This document shows, one piece after another, positions 12,540 to 24,010 of a stretch of 64,000 nt of DNA. This stretch comes from Callorhinus ursinus (Eukaryota; Chordata; Mammalia; Carnivora; Otariidae): NCBI RefSeq assembly GCF_003265705.1, contig NW_020312935.1, forward strand, positions 5,134,386 through 5,198,385, in the 5' to 3' direction. Both the position numbers and the translations under genes were made by a program. Positions within the stretch are counted from its first letter, which is position 1; each line of letters begins with the position of its first letter. A model generated the notes under the pieces. The model made no database searches, had not been told where the DNA came from, and saw only the letters and a program-made list of their open reading frames with translations.

Positions 12540-12629
12540 GTTTTTCATAGATGGCTTTTACGATATTGAGGTATGTACCCTCTATCCCTATACTCTGAGA
12601 GTTTTGATCAAGAAAGGATGCTGTACTTT
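12540..12629 (-). repeat. 90-bp L1 RT segment, copy in its normal place
   Basis: This segment encodes the RT region around [14 protein letters not shown] in its normal ORF2 order. A second copy at 13557-13646 matches it over 90 bp with two adjacent mismatches. Both copies share the same apparent 1-bp loss in the run ctcagagtataggg, which puts the codons before and after it in different frames. Confidence 0.9.
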
Positions 12630-13103
12630 GTCAAATGCTTTTTCTGCATCTATTGAGAGGATCATATGGTTCTTCTCCTTCTTTTGTTAATGTAGTGTAT
12701 CACATCGATTGATTTGCAGATATTGAACCAACCTTGCAGCCCAGTAATAATTCCCACTTGGTCGTGGTGAGTAATCCTTTTAATGTACTGTTGGATCATA
12801 TTGACTAGTATTTTGGTGAGAATTTTTGCATCCATGTTCATCAGGAATATTGGTCTGTAATTCTCCTTTTTGATGGGGTCTTTGGTTTTGGGATCAAGGT
12901 AATGCTGGCCTCACAAAATGAGTTTGGAAGTGTTCCTTCCATTTCTATTTTTTGGAACAGTTTCAGAAGAATAGGTATTAATTCTTCTTTAAATGTTTGG
13001 TAGAATTCCCTTGGGAAGCCATTTGGCCATGGGCTCTTATTTTTTGGGAGATTTTTGATTACTGCTTCAATTTCCTTGCTGGTTATGGGTCTCTTCAGGT
13101 TTT

Positions 13104-13556
13104 CTATTTCTTCTCTTCCTGGTTCAGTTTTGGTAGTTTATACATCTCTAGGAATGCATCCATTTCTTCCAGATTGTCTAATTTGCTGGCATATAGTTGC
13201 TCATAATATGTTCTTATAATTGTTTGTATTTCTTTGGTGTTGGTTGTGATCTCTCCTCTTTCCTTCATGATTTTATTTATTTTGGTCCTTTCTCTTTTCT
13301 TTTTGATAAGTCTGGCCAGGGGTTTATCAATCTTATTAATTCTTTCAAGGAACCAGCTCCTAGTTTCGTTGATCCGTTCTACTGTTCTTTTGGTTTCTAG
13401 TTCATTGATTTCTGCTCTGATCTTTATTATTTCTCTTCTCCTGCTGGGTTTAGGCTTTATTTGCTGTTTTTTCTCTAGCTCCTTTAGGTGTAGGGTTAGG
13501 TTGTGTATTTGAGACCTTTCTTGTTTCTTGAGAAAGGCTTGTATTGCTATATACAA
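13104..13556 (-). pseudogene. L1 ORF2 fragment: linker between endonuclease and RT
   Basis: The minus strand reads a continuous piece of LINE-1 ORF2: [20 protein letters not shown], then [20 protein letters not shown] and [20 protein letters not shown]. This is the region before the RT palm. It is one open block of a broken ORF2: upstream it abuts the misplaced 90-bp copy and downstream it meets a frameshift near 13104. It has no independent function. Confidence 0.9.
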
Positions 13557-13646
13557 GTTTTTCATAGATGGCTTTTGTGATATTGAGGTATGTACCCTCT
13601 ATCCCTATACTCTGAGAGTTTTGATCAAGAAAGGATGCTGTACTTT
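13557..13646 (-). repeat. 90-bp L1 RT segment, displaced extra copy
   Basis: This copy interrupts the ORF2 linker between AAKVVLRGK and [10 protein letters not shown]. Its upstream edge overlaps a run (gaggaaagta) that occurs both in the linker and next to the copied segment, so the junction shows microhomology. That is what a reverse-transcriptase template switch, or a microhomology-mediated DNA rearrangement, would leave. Confidence 0.88.
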
Positions 13647-14242
13647 CCTCTTAGGACCACCTTTGCTGCATCCCCCAAATTTTTGAGCAGTTGTGTTTCA
13701 TTTTCATTTGTTTCCATGAATTTTTTTTTTAATTCTTCTTTAATTTCCTGGTTGACCCATTCATTCTTTAGTGGGATGCTCTTTGCCTCCATGTATTTGA
13801 GTTCTTTCCAACTTTCCTCTTATGATTGAGTTCAAGTTTCAAAGCATTGTGGTCTGAAAATATGCAGACTGATATATGATCCCAATCTTTTGGTACCGGT
13901 TGAGACCCGATTTGTGACCCAGGATGTGATGTATTCTGGAGAATGTCCCATGTGCAGTAGAGAAGAATGTGTATTCTGTTGCTTTGGGATGGAATGTTCT
14001 GAATATATCTGTGAAGTCCATCTGGTCCTGTATGTCATTTAAAGCCCTTATTGCCTTGTTGATCTTTTGCTTAGATGATCTGTCCATTTCAATGAGGGAG
14101 CTTGTTAAAGTCCCGAACTATTATTGTATTATTGTCGATGTGTTTCTTTGATTTTGTTATTAATTGGCTTATATTATTGGCTGCTCCCATGTGAGAGGCA
14201 TAAATATTTACAACTGTTAGATCTTCTTGTTGGATAGACCCT

Positions 14243-14539
14243 TTAAGTAGGATAGTGTCCTTCCTCATCTCTTATTATAGTCTTTGATTTAAAATCTGAT
14301 TTGTCTGATATAAGGATTGCCACCCCAGCTTTCTTTTGATGTCCATTAACATGGTAAATGGTTTTCCACCCCCTCACTTTAAATCTGGAGGTGTCTTTGG
14401 GTCTAAAATAAGTCTCTTGCAGACAGCATATTGATGGGTCTTGTTTTTTTATCCAATCTGATACCCTGTGTCTTTTGATTGAGGCATTTAGTCCATTTAC
14501 ATTCAGGGTAACTACTGAAAGATATGAGTTTAGTGCCAT
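14243..14539 (-). pseudogene. L1 ORF2 fragment: endonuclease N-terminus
   Basis: The minus strand reads MALNSYLSVVTLNVNGLNAS, then DWIKKQDPSICCLQETYFRP and HQKKAGVAILISDKSDFKSK. These are the first endonuclease motifs of LINE-1 ORF2, including the catalytic Asn of the NVNG motif and the Glu of LQET. The frame breaks near 14243; the endonuclease C-terminal part continues at 14087-13839 in another frame. Confidence 0.92.
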
Positions 14540-14713
14540 TGTATTGCCTGTAAGGTGACTATTACTGTATACTATCTCTGTTCCTTTCCAGTCTATGTTA
14601 CTTTTAGGCTCCTTCTTTGCTTAAAGGAACCCCCTTTCAATATTTCTTGTAGAGCTGGTTTGGTGACCGCAAATTCTTTTAGCTTCTGTTTGTCCTGGAA
14701 TAAGGCTGTTTTT

Positions 14714-15071
14714 GACATAAATGAGTTTTAAACTTTTAAGAGATCAAATCCATTAATCTTTCCTTTTTGACTTCTCCATCAGAGACTAAATATTGTCTCT
14801 CTGTGTTACATTCACCCTTATTTTTTCCTTTCTACTTTCTGGTTCATTAATTCTCTCTTCAAGTGGGTCTACTGCAAAACCCATCCACTGAGTTTTTAAT
14901 TTTACTTATTCTATCTTTTTATTTTTAGACATTCTATTTGCTTTTTTTCCAAATCTGCTCTATCAGTTTTGGTTGTTTCCTATCCCTGAAGATATTTTCA
15001 AGCTTGTCTTGCATTTCTTTGAATATACTAAACCTGGTTACTTCATAATTTGTGTTTGACAATTCTAATAT
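14714..15071. other. Continuation of the target locus right of the L1 insertion
   Basis: AT-rich sequence that resumes after the second TSD copy. It may be more of the old L1M fragment, but I cannot assign it firmly. Confidence 0.4.
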
Positions 15072-15090
15072 CTAAAATCTTCTGGCATCT

Positions 15091-15303
15091 GGGATGCCTA
15101 GGTGACTCAGTCATTTAAGTGTCTGCCTTCAGCTTAGGTTATGATCCCGGAATCTTGGGATCAAGCTCCAGGTCAGGTTCCCTGCTCAGTGGGGAGTCTG
15201 CTTCTCCCCCTGCCTCTGCCCCTCTGCATCCCGCCACCCCCCAATCCTGCTCATGCTCTCTTACTCTCTCAAATAAATAAAATCTTTAAATAAATAAAAT
15301 AAG
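15091..15303 (+). mobile_element. CAN SINE, imperfect TSD
   Basis: Head gggatgcctaggtgactcag. TSD near taaaatcttctggcatct / ttaaatcttctgggatct. Confidence 0.92.
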
Positions 15304-15399
15304 ATTAAATCTTCTGGGATCTTGCTTCCTTGTGCTTGGGTATTTTGTGACTATGTACTGATTATTGTTCATAATGTAACGTAAAATAATTATTATGGG

Positions 15400-15780
15400 A
15401 GGAGTGAATGGGGAGTTCTTGCTTAATGGTTCTAGAATTTCTGTTTGGGGTGATGAAAATGTTTTGGAGGGGCACCTGGGTGGCTCAGTCAGGTAAGCGA
15501 CTGACTCTCAGCTTCTGCTCGGGTCATGATCTTGGGGTCAGGGGACTCAAGCCCCACACTGGGCTCCACACTCAGCAGGGAGTCTGTTGGGGATTTTCTC
15601 TCTCCCTCTCCACCTGCTCACGCACATGCATGCTCTCTCTCTCTCTCTCAAATGAATAAGTCTTAAAAAAGTTTTGGAAACAGATAGCTATGACACAACA
15701 TTGTGGATATATACAGTTAAAAGAGCAGATTTTATATGTATTACCATAATAAAAATTTTTTATTACTAAAAAATTAAAAA
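15400..15780 (+). mobile_element. L1M 3' UTR end, split by a SINE
   Basis: ggggtgatgaaaatgttttgga before, and caacattgtggatatatacag after, the SINE at 15469-15670 are the two halves of a typical old L1 3' end. Confidence 0.65.
15469..15670 (+). mobile_element. CAN SINE inside an L1M end
   Basis: Head ggcacctgggtggctcag and tail caaatgaataagtctt. TSD gttttgga at 15461-15468 and 15671-15678. Confidence 0.94.
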
Positions 15781-16084
15781 ATAAAAAATTATTAGTGGGG
15801 TTCTTTGGGGTCTAGAATGGAGGTGCCTTCCTCCATAAGAGATACACTTGTGTTTCTACAAGATACCCATACATGTTACCACTACAGAAATTTTAAACTC
15901 TAGGGCACCTGGGTGGCTCAGTTGGTTAAGCAACCGACTCTTGATTTTGGCTCAGGTCGAGATCTCAGGGTCATGATATCGAGCCCTGTGGTGGGGCTCC
16001 ACAGTGGACATGGAGCCTGCTTAAGATTCTCTCTCCTTCTCCCTCTGCCCCTAACTCCCCCCCTCAACTCCCACACCCTCTCTC

Positions 16085-16169
16085 AGAAAGAAAGAAAGGA
16101 AGGAAGGAAGGAAGGAAGGAAGGAAGGAAGGAAGGAAGGAAGGAAGGAAGGAAGGAAGGAAGGAAGGAA

Positions 16170-16218
<49 letters not shown>

Positions 16219-16228
16219 NNNNNNNNNN

Positions 16229-16284
<56 letters not shown>

Positions 16285-16298
16285 AAAAGAAAAGAAAA
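16085..16298. repeat. (GAAG)n/(GAAA)n microsatellite tail of a SINE
   Basis: About 200 bp of GGAA followed by GAAA repeats grow from the 3' tail of the SINE starting at 15903 and stop at its TSD. The tract contains the N gap. The apparent long Lys/Glu/Arg open frame across it is only translated repeat. Confidence 0.95.
16219..16228. other. Sequence gap (10 N)
   Basis: Ten N lie inside a GAAG/GAAA tetranucleotide repeat. The number is probably a placeholder, so the true length here is unknown. Confidence 0.99.
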
Positions 16299-18059
16299 GA
16301 AATTTTAAACTCTAATTCCCTGCTTGAAATTTCCTGAATCCCAAAAATGCAGATCTGCAGAAGAGGTGGTCCATTCAGTGATTACAACCTCTCAGGGACA
16401 GGTTTTCTTTCCTTCCCACCTCCTGTTCTGCTTAGTGCCAAGACAATGCCTTCTCCTCTGATCTACCTGCAGGTGTATTTATTTGGGGTCTAAGCTTAAA
16501 GTTGGAGGTCTTCTATTAGACTCCCCACTTCAAGTTGGGCTTGGGCTTTCATCTCTGCAACTTGCCATTCAAAGCCTAGAAACTCACAGCTTAATTTTAT
16601 CAAATGCCCTCAGGGAAAATGCAGGTTCTTATACTTAGTTTACCTTCCAGGATCCTGGCTTTTTCTTAAGATGTTGGTTTAGTAAGTCTCTGTTTTCTTG
16701 TTAGTTCTTTAATGCTTTGTAAATATTTTAAATATGTTACCCTACATAATAATTGTTTTTAGCTGAGCTGTCTCATCATTACTAGAAATGGAAGACAGAA
16801 ATATATTTTCTTCTAGGTTTTACCTAGTTTGAATTTAAGATTTAATGTCTTGATTCACTTGACAAATATGGTACATGTTGAGGTTTCTTTGTTATTAGTA
16901 ATGGTGAGCATATCATATTTTCCATTTATAAATTCTGTTATCCTAAAAAAGCACCTTTACTCCTGAGCCCCTCCTTTAAACTGCTATCTCACTGAGCATA
17001 ACATGAATTGAAGTTATTTTCACCTTTTACAATTTTTGACCCACTGACCTAACTGATCTCTCAGCAACCTAATAAGTGTTACATGTCACAGCTCCTAATA
17101 CATGCTGCTGAAAGATCAAACATGCTGTGCCACTAGAGAACCACAGTTAAGAGCAGAGCAGGGTGCTCTATGAGCTGTCATTTTCCTTGTATGTCCTTGT
17201 TACAAACAGCATCTGGATAGACACATCCGGGTGAAATTTTGCTGCTAATTTAACCATTTGGTTGCTGAATTGCAAGAGAAGAGCATGTTCAACTTTACCT
17301 GATTAGTATTCTCTGACTTAATAATTTTGCAAACTGAATCGCTTTATAAACTAAATACAGAAAAGTTATGATCATGGTCTAGTTTCTAAGCAACCATTTC
17401 ATTAAGTAAAGCTCCACTTCAGAAAAACATCTGTTTGTCAGTAAGGTTTCTGCTGTCATTATACAATTTCATAGTGAAAAGGCCAGGGTCACCCTGTGCC
17501 TCAGTAATCCTTAGTTGTGAAAAGGTCAACAGGGGGTACTACAACAGAGGGAGCCATCGGTTTCAATCTGTGCTAGCCCCTGAACCTTGTTACCATGAAA
17601 CAAGTCAGTTTTTCTCAACAGCCACATAATTTAAAAACATTATCTTATGATTATAAAACAATAAATGTTCATACTATAAAATGTGAAAAATATAAGAAAA
17701 AAGGCATGAAGAAGAAAATAAAAATCACTTGAGTTTTTGACACCTTCACATTAGATCTCATTTCAAAAAGGGGTTCCACTGCTAAAAAAATTATTTGAAA
17801 ACTACTGGCCACAATCAACTCCATATGGTTTTACCTTTTTCATCTGCAATGAGGATGTTTTCCATAATGGTTAAGGGCTGTGTGTTGAAACAGTTTGGAG
17901 ATTTATAGAGATAGAGATTTGCTGTTGTTTTAAAAGCAACAGACCCTTGTTTTCACAAGAAATCCTTAGAGGAGACTCAATGACAAGAGAAAAAAGCAGA
18001 GCCCTCTAGTTAGAGTGGGGCTGACTAGTGGTCTAAGCCCACCCAGCCTACCCCCTTTC

Positions 18060-18515
18060 TCACTGATCCTAGGGTCCTATACAACATAGGCATTCATGTG
18101 GTCCTGACTGTCTGCAGGCTCCTCCCTGCCACAGTACTGCGCCTTTGCTGTTCCCTCAGTCTGGGGCATTCTTCCCTCCCTTCTTTAATAGGCTCACTCA
18201 TAATCATCTACCAGATCTCAGCTTATGGGTCACTTTTTCCTTCCCCTCTCTGTCAGGTAAAATGTCCCTAACAAAGGCTCTCATACCACTGTGTAGTTTT
18301 TCTCCACAGCACCTGTCAAAGCCACATTTCACCTTTGTTCATGTGATGACTGGATTACTACTTACCTCCCACCATCTCCTCCCCCCCCACCCCCGATCAA
18401 ATGTAAATTCCACGAAGGCAGGGAATGACTTTTTCTCAGCAATGTACTGAGCATAGCACCCTCACACACACAGTAGGTGCTCAATTAATCTTAATGAATG
18501 AATGAATAAACATTT
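18060..18515 (+). repeat. L2 LINE remnant
   Basis: Reads cagtctggggcattcttccc, aaattccacgaaggcaggga and cagtaggtgctcaattaatc, typical L2 text. Confidence 0.65.
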
Positions 18516-19744
18516 TAAACTATTAAGAAAAAAGAAAATGGCCAAAGATATTTTACAATTTTTTTGCCCTTATCTAAAGTCAGGTTACCAATAATGGAAA
18601 ATAGAAGTTGGACATCAAGTGCAAACCTGCTTCCAAAAACAGACTTCCCCTAAGAAAGAAAACTTTAGCAATCATGCCCTGGCAGGTGGACAGGACAGAT
18701 GACCTAATTAGGTCTTTGGTAGCTCAGTGCCTGTGATCCATTCCCTGAGGCTCAATTCATTCCCAATCTTCCAGCTTCCTCAGGGACAGCAGAGACACCA
18801 CAAGGTCAGGAAAACCGAGTACAAAGGTCTAATATAAGAATCTAAAGATGAGTTGCTAAAACTGTACAGACACCATTTACGTGCACTTTTCCCAAGTGCA
18901 CCGCCCAAGATCTCGACGTGACCAAAGAAGGAGAAACTGATGCTTCAATCAGTTAAAAATGTTAAACTTATGACTCAGCAACAAAAGGAACTATGTCAGG
19001 GTTAATAAAAAATATAATTGGGCTTATTAAGTGTGTGAACAGGTTCACGGATCATCTTAATCACATCTGGTGAGATTAGGAATTTTAATTTGTATTTGAA
19101 ATAAAGGGACACACAGGCTGCGTGCTGTTTGGTTTGAGAAGAGCAAGGGCAGGGCACCCCTCTAACCACCACCTCAGAGCAGCTCCAGTAAAACAGATGG
19201 ATTCCTTCTGAGAGTCAAGTAATATCGTACTTAAACATAAGTCTAAGGAGGAAGTTGCTATTTTACTTGTGAGTTCTCTCACTAGTTTATCTTCCTTAAC
19301 TTGCCTTCAAATTCCAACTTTACTAAAGACAGAGTGGCTCCAGGGCAAAATTTAAATAACTGTTCTGTAGAGAAAGTACTTGTATACACTTTCTTAACAG
19401 CCTGTGAAGTTGACATCGAGACAAGGGACTGTCCCACAGCATCTCACAATTGCCTTCTTGGTACTGAATCCTGCCTTTGTGACTGCTGGCTTACATGAAT
19501 AGGAGGTAAATGAGCCCTGGAAACCAAGAAGTTAAGTATTTACATGTTTAGCTGAAAATGTCAAGATCTACTGGTGCCAGGGCTTAATTTACTGTCCGTG
19601 AGAGCAGAGGCCATGATGATTTAAGAAAGGTGAGAAAACGTAATGGAGAGAGAAGGGAAGTGCAGAGAAGGCAGCACTTGACTCTGGAGTTGATTCCAGT
19701 CTCCATCCCTCATTGGTTGGCCTTTTAATGGTAACAGCCTGGAA

Positions 19745-19870
19745 CTTCGGTCTCTATGTCTGAAAAATGGGGAGACGAAGACATGGACTCACCGTGTTGT
19801 GGTGAGGAGTAAATGAGATGATGTAAGCTACATCTGGTAAGTACTGGTGCTCAATAAATCATGAGTGAAA
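19745..19870 (+). repeat. MIR remnant
   Basis: Reads ctgaaaaatggggagacgaa, gtggtgaggagtaaatgaga and ggtgctcaataaatcatgag. Confidence 0.55.
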
Positions 19871-20254
19871 ATAAGAACAAAGGAAGCTTAAGTAATAACC
19901 ATCAACAAGCATGATACTTTCAAATCCAGGCAGCCCATCACCAAGACATCACCAGTGGACTGCAACAACAGAAAACCTTTAAAGACTCCCTAGAGCCCAC
20001 AAAGAACGGCTCGGATGCCTTACCTTGGTACTCCAACAGCTTCTGCATTCCAGTCCGATGCCACTGCTCCCCTTCATGCTCACTTCGCTCCACTAACAAC
20101 TTGAACTGCTTCGCTTCCTCTGTACTTGCTCCACTCCTGCACATCCTCCTGCCTCTGCTTTCCTTTCAGTCTTGACTCCCTCGCCCTAGCTCCACACATC
20201 CAAATCCTGCCCATCTGCCCTTCAGAGTCCTACGGGCTCCATGAAAACTACTGT

Positions 20255-20930
20255 TCCGAATTTTTTAAGTTTATTATTGTATTTTAAAAGTGCAGAATTC
20301 AGTGCTTTTTAGGATATTTACAAGGTTATACAACGATCACTCATATCTAATTCCAAAACATTTTCATCACTCAGATCCGTTATCAGTCACTCCAACCATG
20401 CCCCTTTCCTCCCATCCTCTGGCAACCACTGATCTACTTTCTATCTCTCTGGCTCTACCTATTCTGGACATTTCATATAAATGGAGTCATACAATGTGTG
20501 GCCTTTTGTGTCTAGCTTCTTTCACTTACCGTGTTTTCAAAGTTCATCCATTTTATAGCATGAATCAGTACTTTATTCCTTTTTATTGCCAAATAATATT
20601 TCATTGTGTAAGATCTACCACATTTTAGTTATCCATTCATCAGGTGATGAATATTTAGACTGTCTTTATTTTTGGCAATTATGAATAATGCTGCTATGAG
20701 CATTCATATATAAGCTCTTGTATGGACATATGTTTTCATTTCTCTTCGGTATGTATCTAGAAGTGGAATTGGTGGGTCATATGGTAACTATGTTTGACTT
20801 TTTGAGAGCTGCCAGACTGCTTTCCAGAGCAGCTGCACTGTTCTACAGCTTCCACCAGCAGAGTACGAGGGCTCCGATTTCTCCACAGCCTCATCACTTA
20901 TATCATTTTAAAGTAAGTTATTTTTAAATG
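20255..20930 (-). mobile_element. Old L1M fragment, reverse
   Basis: The plus strand shows the complement of an old L1 3' region (catacaatgtgtggccttttg, ttgccaaataatatttcatt, cagcagagtacgagggctcc). It resembles the reverse piece at 28.2-28.8 kb. Confidence 0.7.
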
Positions 20931-21164
20931 TCATTTATTGGAATCAGAAATGAACAAATATCAAAAGTTCTATACAGAAAGCTACATGTTTACCTGACTC
21001 ACTCCCTGTGGATAAAGAACCGAAACAGTCATGATCATCAGCAGGAAGAAAGGCAGGCAGTATGAGTCACACACTCACATTCCACTAATGGAAGACGAAT
21101 TTCAAAGATACACATAAAGATTGCTTAAAAAAAGAATACTGTGCACATTGCCAAATGAGCAAAA

Positions 21165-21165
<1 letters not shown>

Positions 21166-21196
<31 letters not shown>
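21166..21196. repeat. (CA)n microsatellite
   Basis: About 15 uninterrupted CA units. Confidence 0.95.
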
Positions 21197-21198
<2 letters not shown>

Positions 21199-21404
21199 AA
21201 GCAAATGTGAAATCAGCATATTATTAAGTTATAGAAAGGGTTGATTTATAGTGAAACCATTTCCCATTGGTAGGCCTAGTTCTCCCGAACCTAAGACCAC
21301 CTGGGAACTCAGCCCTTGTACCTAGGAACAAGAACAATGTGTGCACTGGGACTAATTATTCCTCCCTGTTGCAAGAGCATTATCTTCAGAGCCAGAGAGA
21401 TTTA

Positions 21405-21565
21405 AGACTCAAATTCTGATGCTGACACTTAGTATCAATGTTACTTTGGGCTGGTTTATTAACTGCTTTAAGTCTCAGTTCCCTTGTCTGTAAATTAGGG
21501 CTAATACCGAACTTGCGAGGTTGCTGTGACTGGCACAGAATAAGCACCTAATAAGTGGTAATTTC
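21405..21565 (+). repeat. MIR remnant
   Basis: Reads aagtctcagttcccttgtct, gtaaattagggctaatacc and ggttgctgtgactggcacag. Confidence 0.6.
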
Positions 21566-21692
21566 TATAATATTGACTGTCATTTCTCTTACATGGCAAT
21601 TATCCAGGACAATCTTGGGGAGTGAAAATAACTAACGTCGAAGTAGCCAGTTCATCTTTTACTTACAGGTAAAAGTACTAAACTGCTAAATA

Positions 21693-21837
21693 TGCTTTTT
21701 TTTTTTTTTTTAAGATTTTATTTATTCATTTGACAGAGAGAGAACAGGGAGCCCGATGCAGGGCTCAATCCCAGGACCCTGAGATCATGACCTGAGCCGA
21801 AGGCAGAACCTTATCTGATTGAGCCACCCAGGTGCCC
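21693..21837 (-). mobile_element. CAN SINE, internally short, 15-bp TSD
   Basis: Reverse element lacking most of the CT-rich middle. TSD ctaaactgctaaata at 21678-21692 and 21838-21852. Confidence 0.96.
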
Positions 21838-22380
21838 CTAAACTGCTAAATACATTCTGATGCAAATCTGAATGCTTCAATCTTCAACTGATAGAGGAAA
21901 TCACTGGATAGATATTTGAAAAATGAGGCTAATGTAAAACTCAAGTGTTCTGGGCTTCGAAGTGCAACCTATAACTAGAGGGAGATATACATATGTATCA
22001 CTGGGGCTGCAGTAAGAGGGTACAGTAGACCGGGAATCCCTAAGAAATGGATCTCCACCATCCTCCCGACTTTTGCAACTGTAGCAAAGTCAATTATTCA
22101 TCTATAAAAGGATTATCATATCTGCTTTTATTGTATTTCAGGACTGTGGACAGAATCAAAGCTTTCTAGATAATTAAGCATTATTCAATTTTAATAAATA
22201 TTACTGATAGTCATAATATCTGTTTTTAATGTTAAAAGCACAAAAACAGAGCCAATTTCTACCATTATTTGAAAAATTCTAAAGAAGTAACCAAGTGTAT
22301 TGGAGAGAAAGGAAGATTTGGAAGCCATGAACAAGGGTTCAAGTTGCTTGCCTGCTATGTCCTCTTAGAAAAAAGACTTC

Positions 22381-22567
22381 CAGGGCGCCTGGGTGGCTCA
22401 GCCAATTAAGCATCTGCCTTTAGCTCAAGTCATGATCCTAAGGTCCTGGGAGCAAGCCCCACATTGGGCTCCTTGCTCAGCGGGAAGCCTGCTTCTCCCT
22501 CTGCCTCTGCCTGCCATTCCCCCTGCTTGTGCTCTCTCTCTGTCAAATAAATAAAATCTTAAAGAAA
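22381..22567 (+). mobile_element. CAN SINE, perfect 14-bp TSD
   Basis: TSD agaaaaaagacttc at 22367-22380 and 22568-22581. Confidence 0.95.
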
Positions 22568-22609
22568 AGAAAAAAGACTTCTGCTATCTAAATCTCAGAA
22601 TGTTTAGCT

Positions 22610-24010
22610 ATAAAGTGGGAATCTCTTCACGCTGCAAAATTAACTCAATGGATCATGGACCTAAATGTAACTGCGAAAACTATAAAACTCCTGGAAGAAA
22701 ACACGGAAGTAAATCTTCATTAGCTTGGGTTAGGCAGTGATTTCCTAGAAATGACACCAAAAGTGCAAGCAATAAAGAGAAAAATTGGTAAGCTGAACTT
22801 TATCAAAAGTAAAAAGTTTTGTGCTTCAAATGCACCGTTAGTAAGAGAAAACACAACCCACGGGTACTTTGTGCCATTCATATAGTGAGTTAAGAACCTG
22901 TTTCCAGAATATATAAAGAACTCTTACAGGTCAATAAAAAGACAAAATATGTAAATTAAAAATGAGCAAAGAATCTAAACAGATATTTTTCCAAAGAAGA
23001 TAAAGATATAGGCAACAAGCTCATGAAAAGTTGCTCAACATCATCAGTCACTTAAGGAAATGCAAATCAGAGTCACAATGAGATACCACTGCCCACCCAT
23101 TAAGACGGCTGTAATAAAAAAGACAGAAAATAGTAAGTATTGGGGAGGATGTAGAAAAATTGGAACCCTCTTATATTGCTGATGGGAAAGTAAAATGGGG
23201 CAGCCACTTTGGAAAACAGTTTGGCAGTTCCTCAAAAGGTTAAACACAGAGTTACGATATGACCCAGCAATTCTAATCCTAGGTATAAACCCGTAAGAAA
23301 TGAAAACATATGTCCACACAAAGACTTGTACATAAATGTTCCTAACAGTGTTATTAATAATAGCTTAAAAGTAAAAACAACCCACATATGACATCAACTT
23401 ATGAATGGGTGGACAAAATGTGGTTAATCTATACAGTGGGACATTCTTCAGCCATAAAAAGGAGTAAGTACCAATCCATGCTATAACATGGACGAACCTC
23501 AAAAACATGCAAAGAGAAAGGAGCCAGACACAAGACCATACATAGATTGTATGACTCTTTACATGTAACATCTCAAATAGGCAAATGCATAGACACCAAA
23601 AGTAGTTTAGCGGTTCCCAGGGGCTGAGGGTAGTAGGAATGGAAATTCACTAATACTGGATACGGAGTTTCTTTTTGAGATGATGAAAAAGTTCTAAAAT
23701 TAGATAGTAGTGATAGCTGCACAACTCTCTAAATATACTAAAAACGCTGAACATTTTTTTAAAGATTTTATTTATTTATTTCAGAGAGAGAGAGAGAATG
23801 AGAGATAGAAAGCACGAGAGGGAAGAGGGTCAGAGGGAGAAGCAGACTCTCTGCTGAGCAGGGAGCCTGATGTGGGACTTGATCCCGGGACTCCAGGATC
23901 ATGACCTGAGCCGAAGGCAGTCGCTTAACCGACTGAGCCACCCGGGCACCCAACGCTGAACATTTTAAATTGGGGACTTTAGGTATAAATTATATTTCAC
24001 AAAAAAAGTT
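22610..24010 (+). mobile_element. Old L1 (ORF2 end plus 3' UTR), split by a SINE
   Basis: ORF2-derived text (aaaattaactcaatggatca; ctataaaactcctggaagaa), then a 3' UTR with gatgatgaaaaagttctaaa. The CAN SINE at 23758-23951 interrupts it. Reading frames are broken. Confidence 0.8.
23758..23951 (-). mobile_element. CAN SINE inside an L1, 15-bp TSD
   Basis: Inserted into the 3' UTR of the surrounding L1. TSD aacgctgaacatttt at 23743-23757 and 23952-23966. Confidence 0.96.

Larger units (their letters stand above)
11527..14698 (-). mobile_element. L1 retrotransposon, 5'-truncated and internally rearranged, with 15-bp TSD
   Basis: A minus-strand LINE-1 lies between identical 15-bp direct repeats aataaggctgttttt (11512-11526 and 14699-14713), the TSD of a single insertion. 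The 3' end (11527-11760) is a carnivore-type L1 3' UTR with a short A-rich tail. ORF2 begins near 14539 with an endonuclease start (TLNVNGLNASIKRHR, CCLQET), after a piece of the inter-ORF spacer. The endonuclease end (14087-13839), the linker (13829-13650 and 13556-13104) and the reverse transcriptase (about 13100-11820) follow in order. Frameshifts are numerous. ORF2 breaks off after the segment ending VWYWHK and passes straight to the 3' UTR, so the usual C-terminal part (roughly 250 residues) is missing. A misplaced 90-bp copy of RT sequence sits at 13557-13646. The element cannot encode a working ORF2 and has no ORF1. Confidence 0.93.
15903..16298 (+). mobile_element. CAN SINE with expanded tail, 16-bp TSD
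   Basis: tRNA-like head gggcacctgggtggctcag and CT-rich body run into the tetranucleotide repeat. Perfect TSD gaaattttaaactcta lies at 15887-15902 and 16299-16314, so the whole microsatellite arose inside the inserted element. Confidence 0.95.

Noticed and set aside
15913..16308. 131-residue open frame rich in Lys, Glu and Arg
   Set aside because: It starts in a SINE head and then only translates the GAAG/GAAA microsatellite across an N gap.
19938..20144. 68-residue minus-strand frame considered as a missing TANGO6 exon
   Set aside because: Its residues do not match the expected continuation, and no acceptor/donor pair with the right phase is present.
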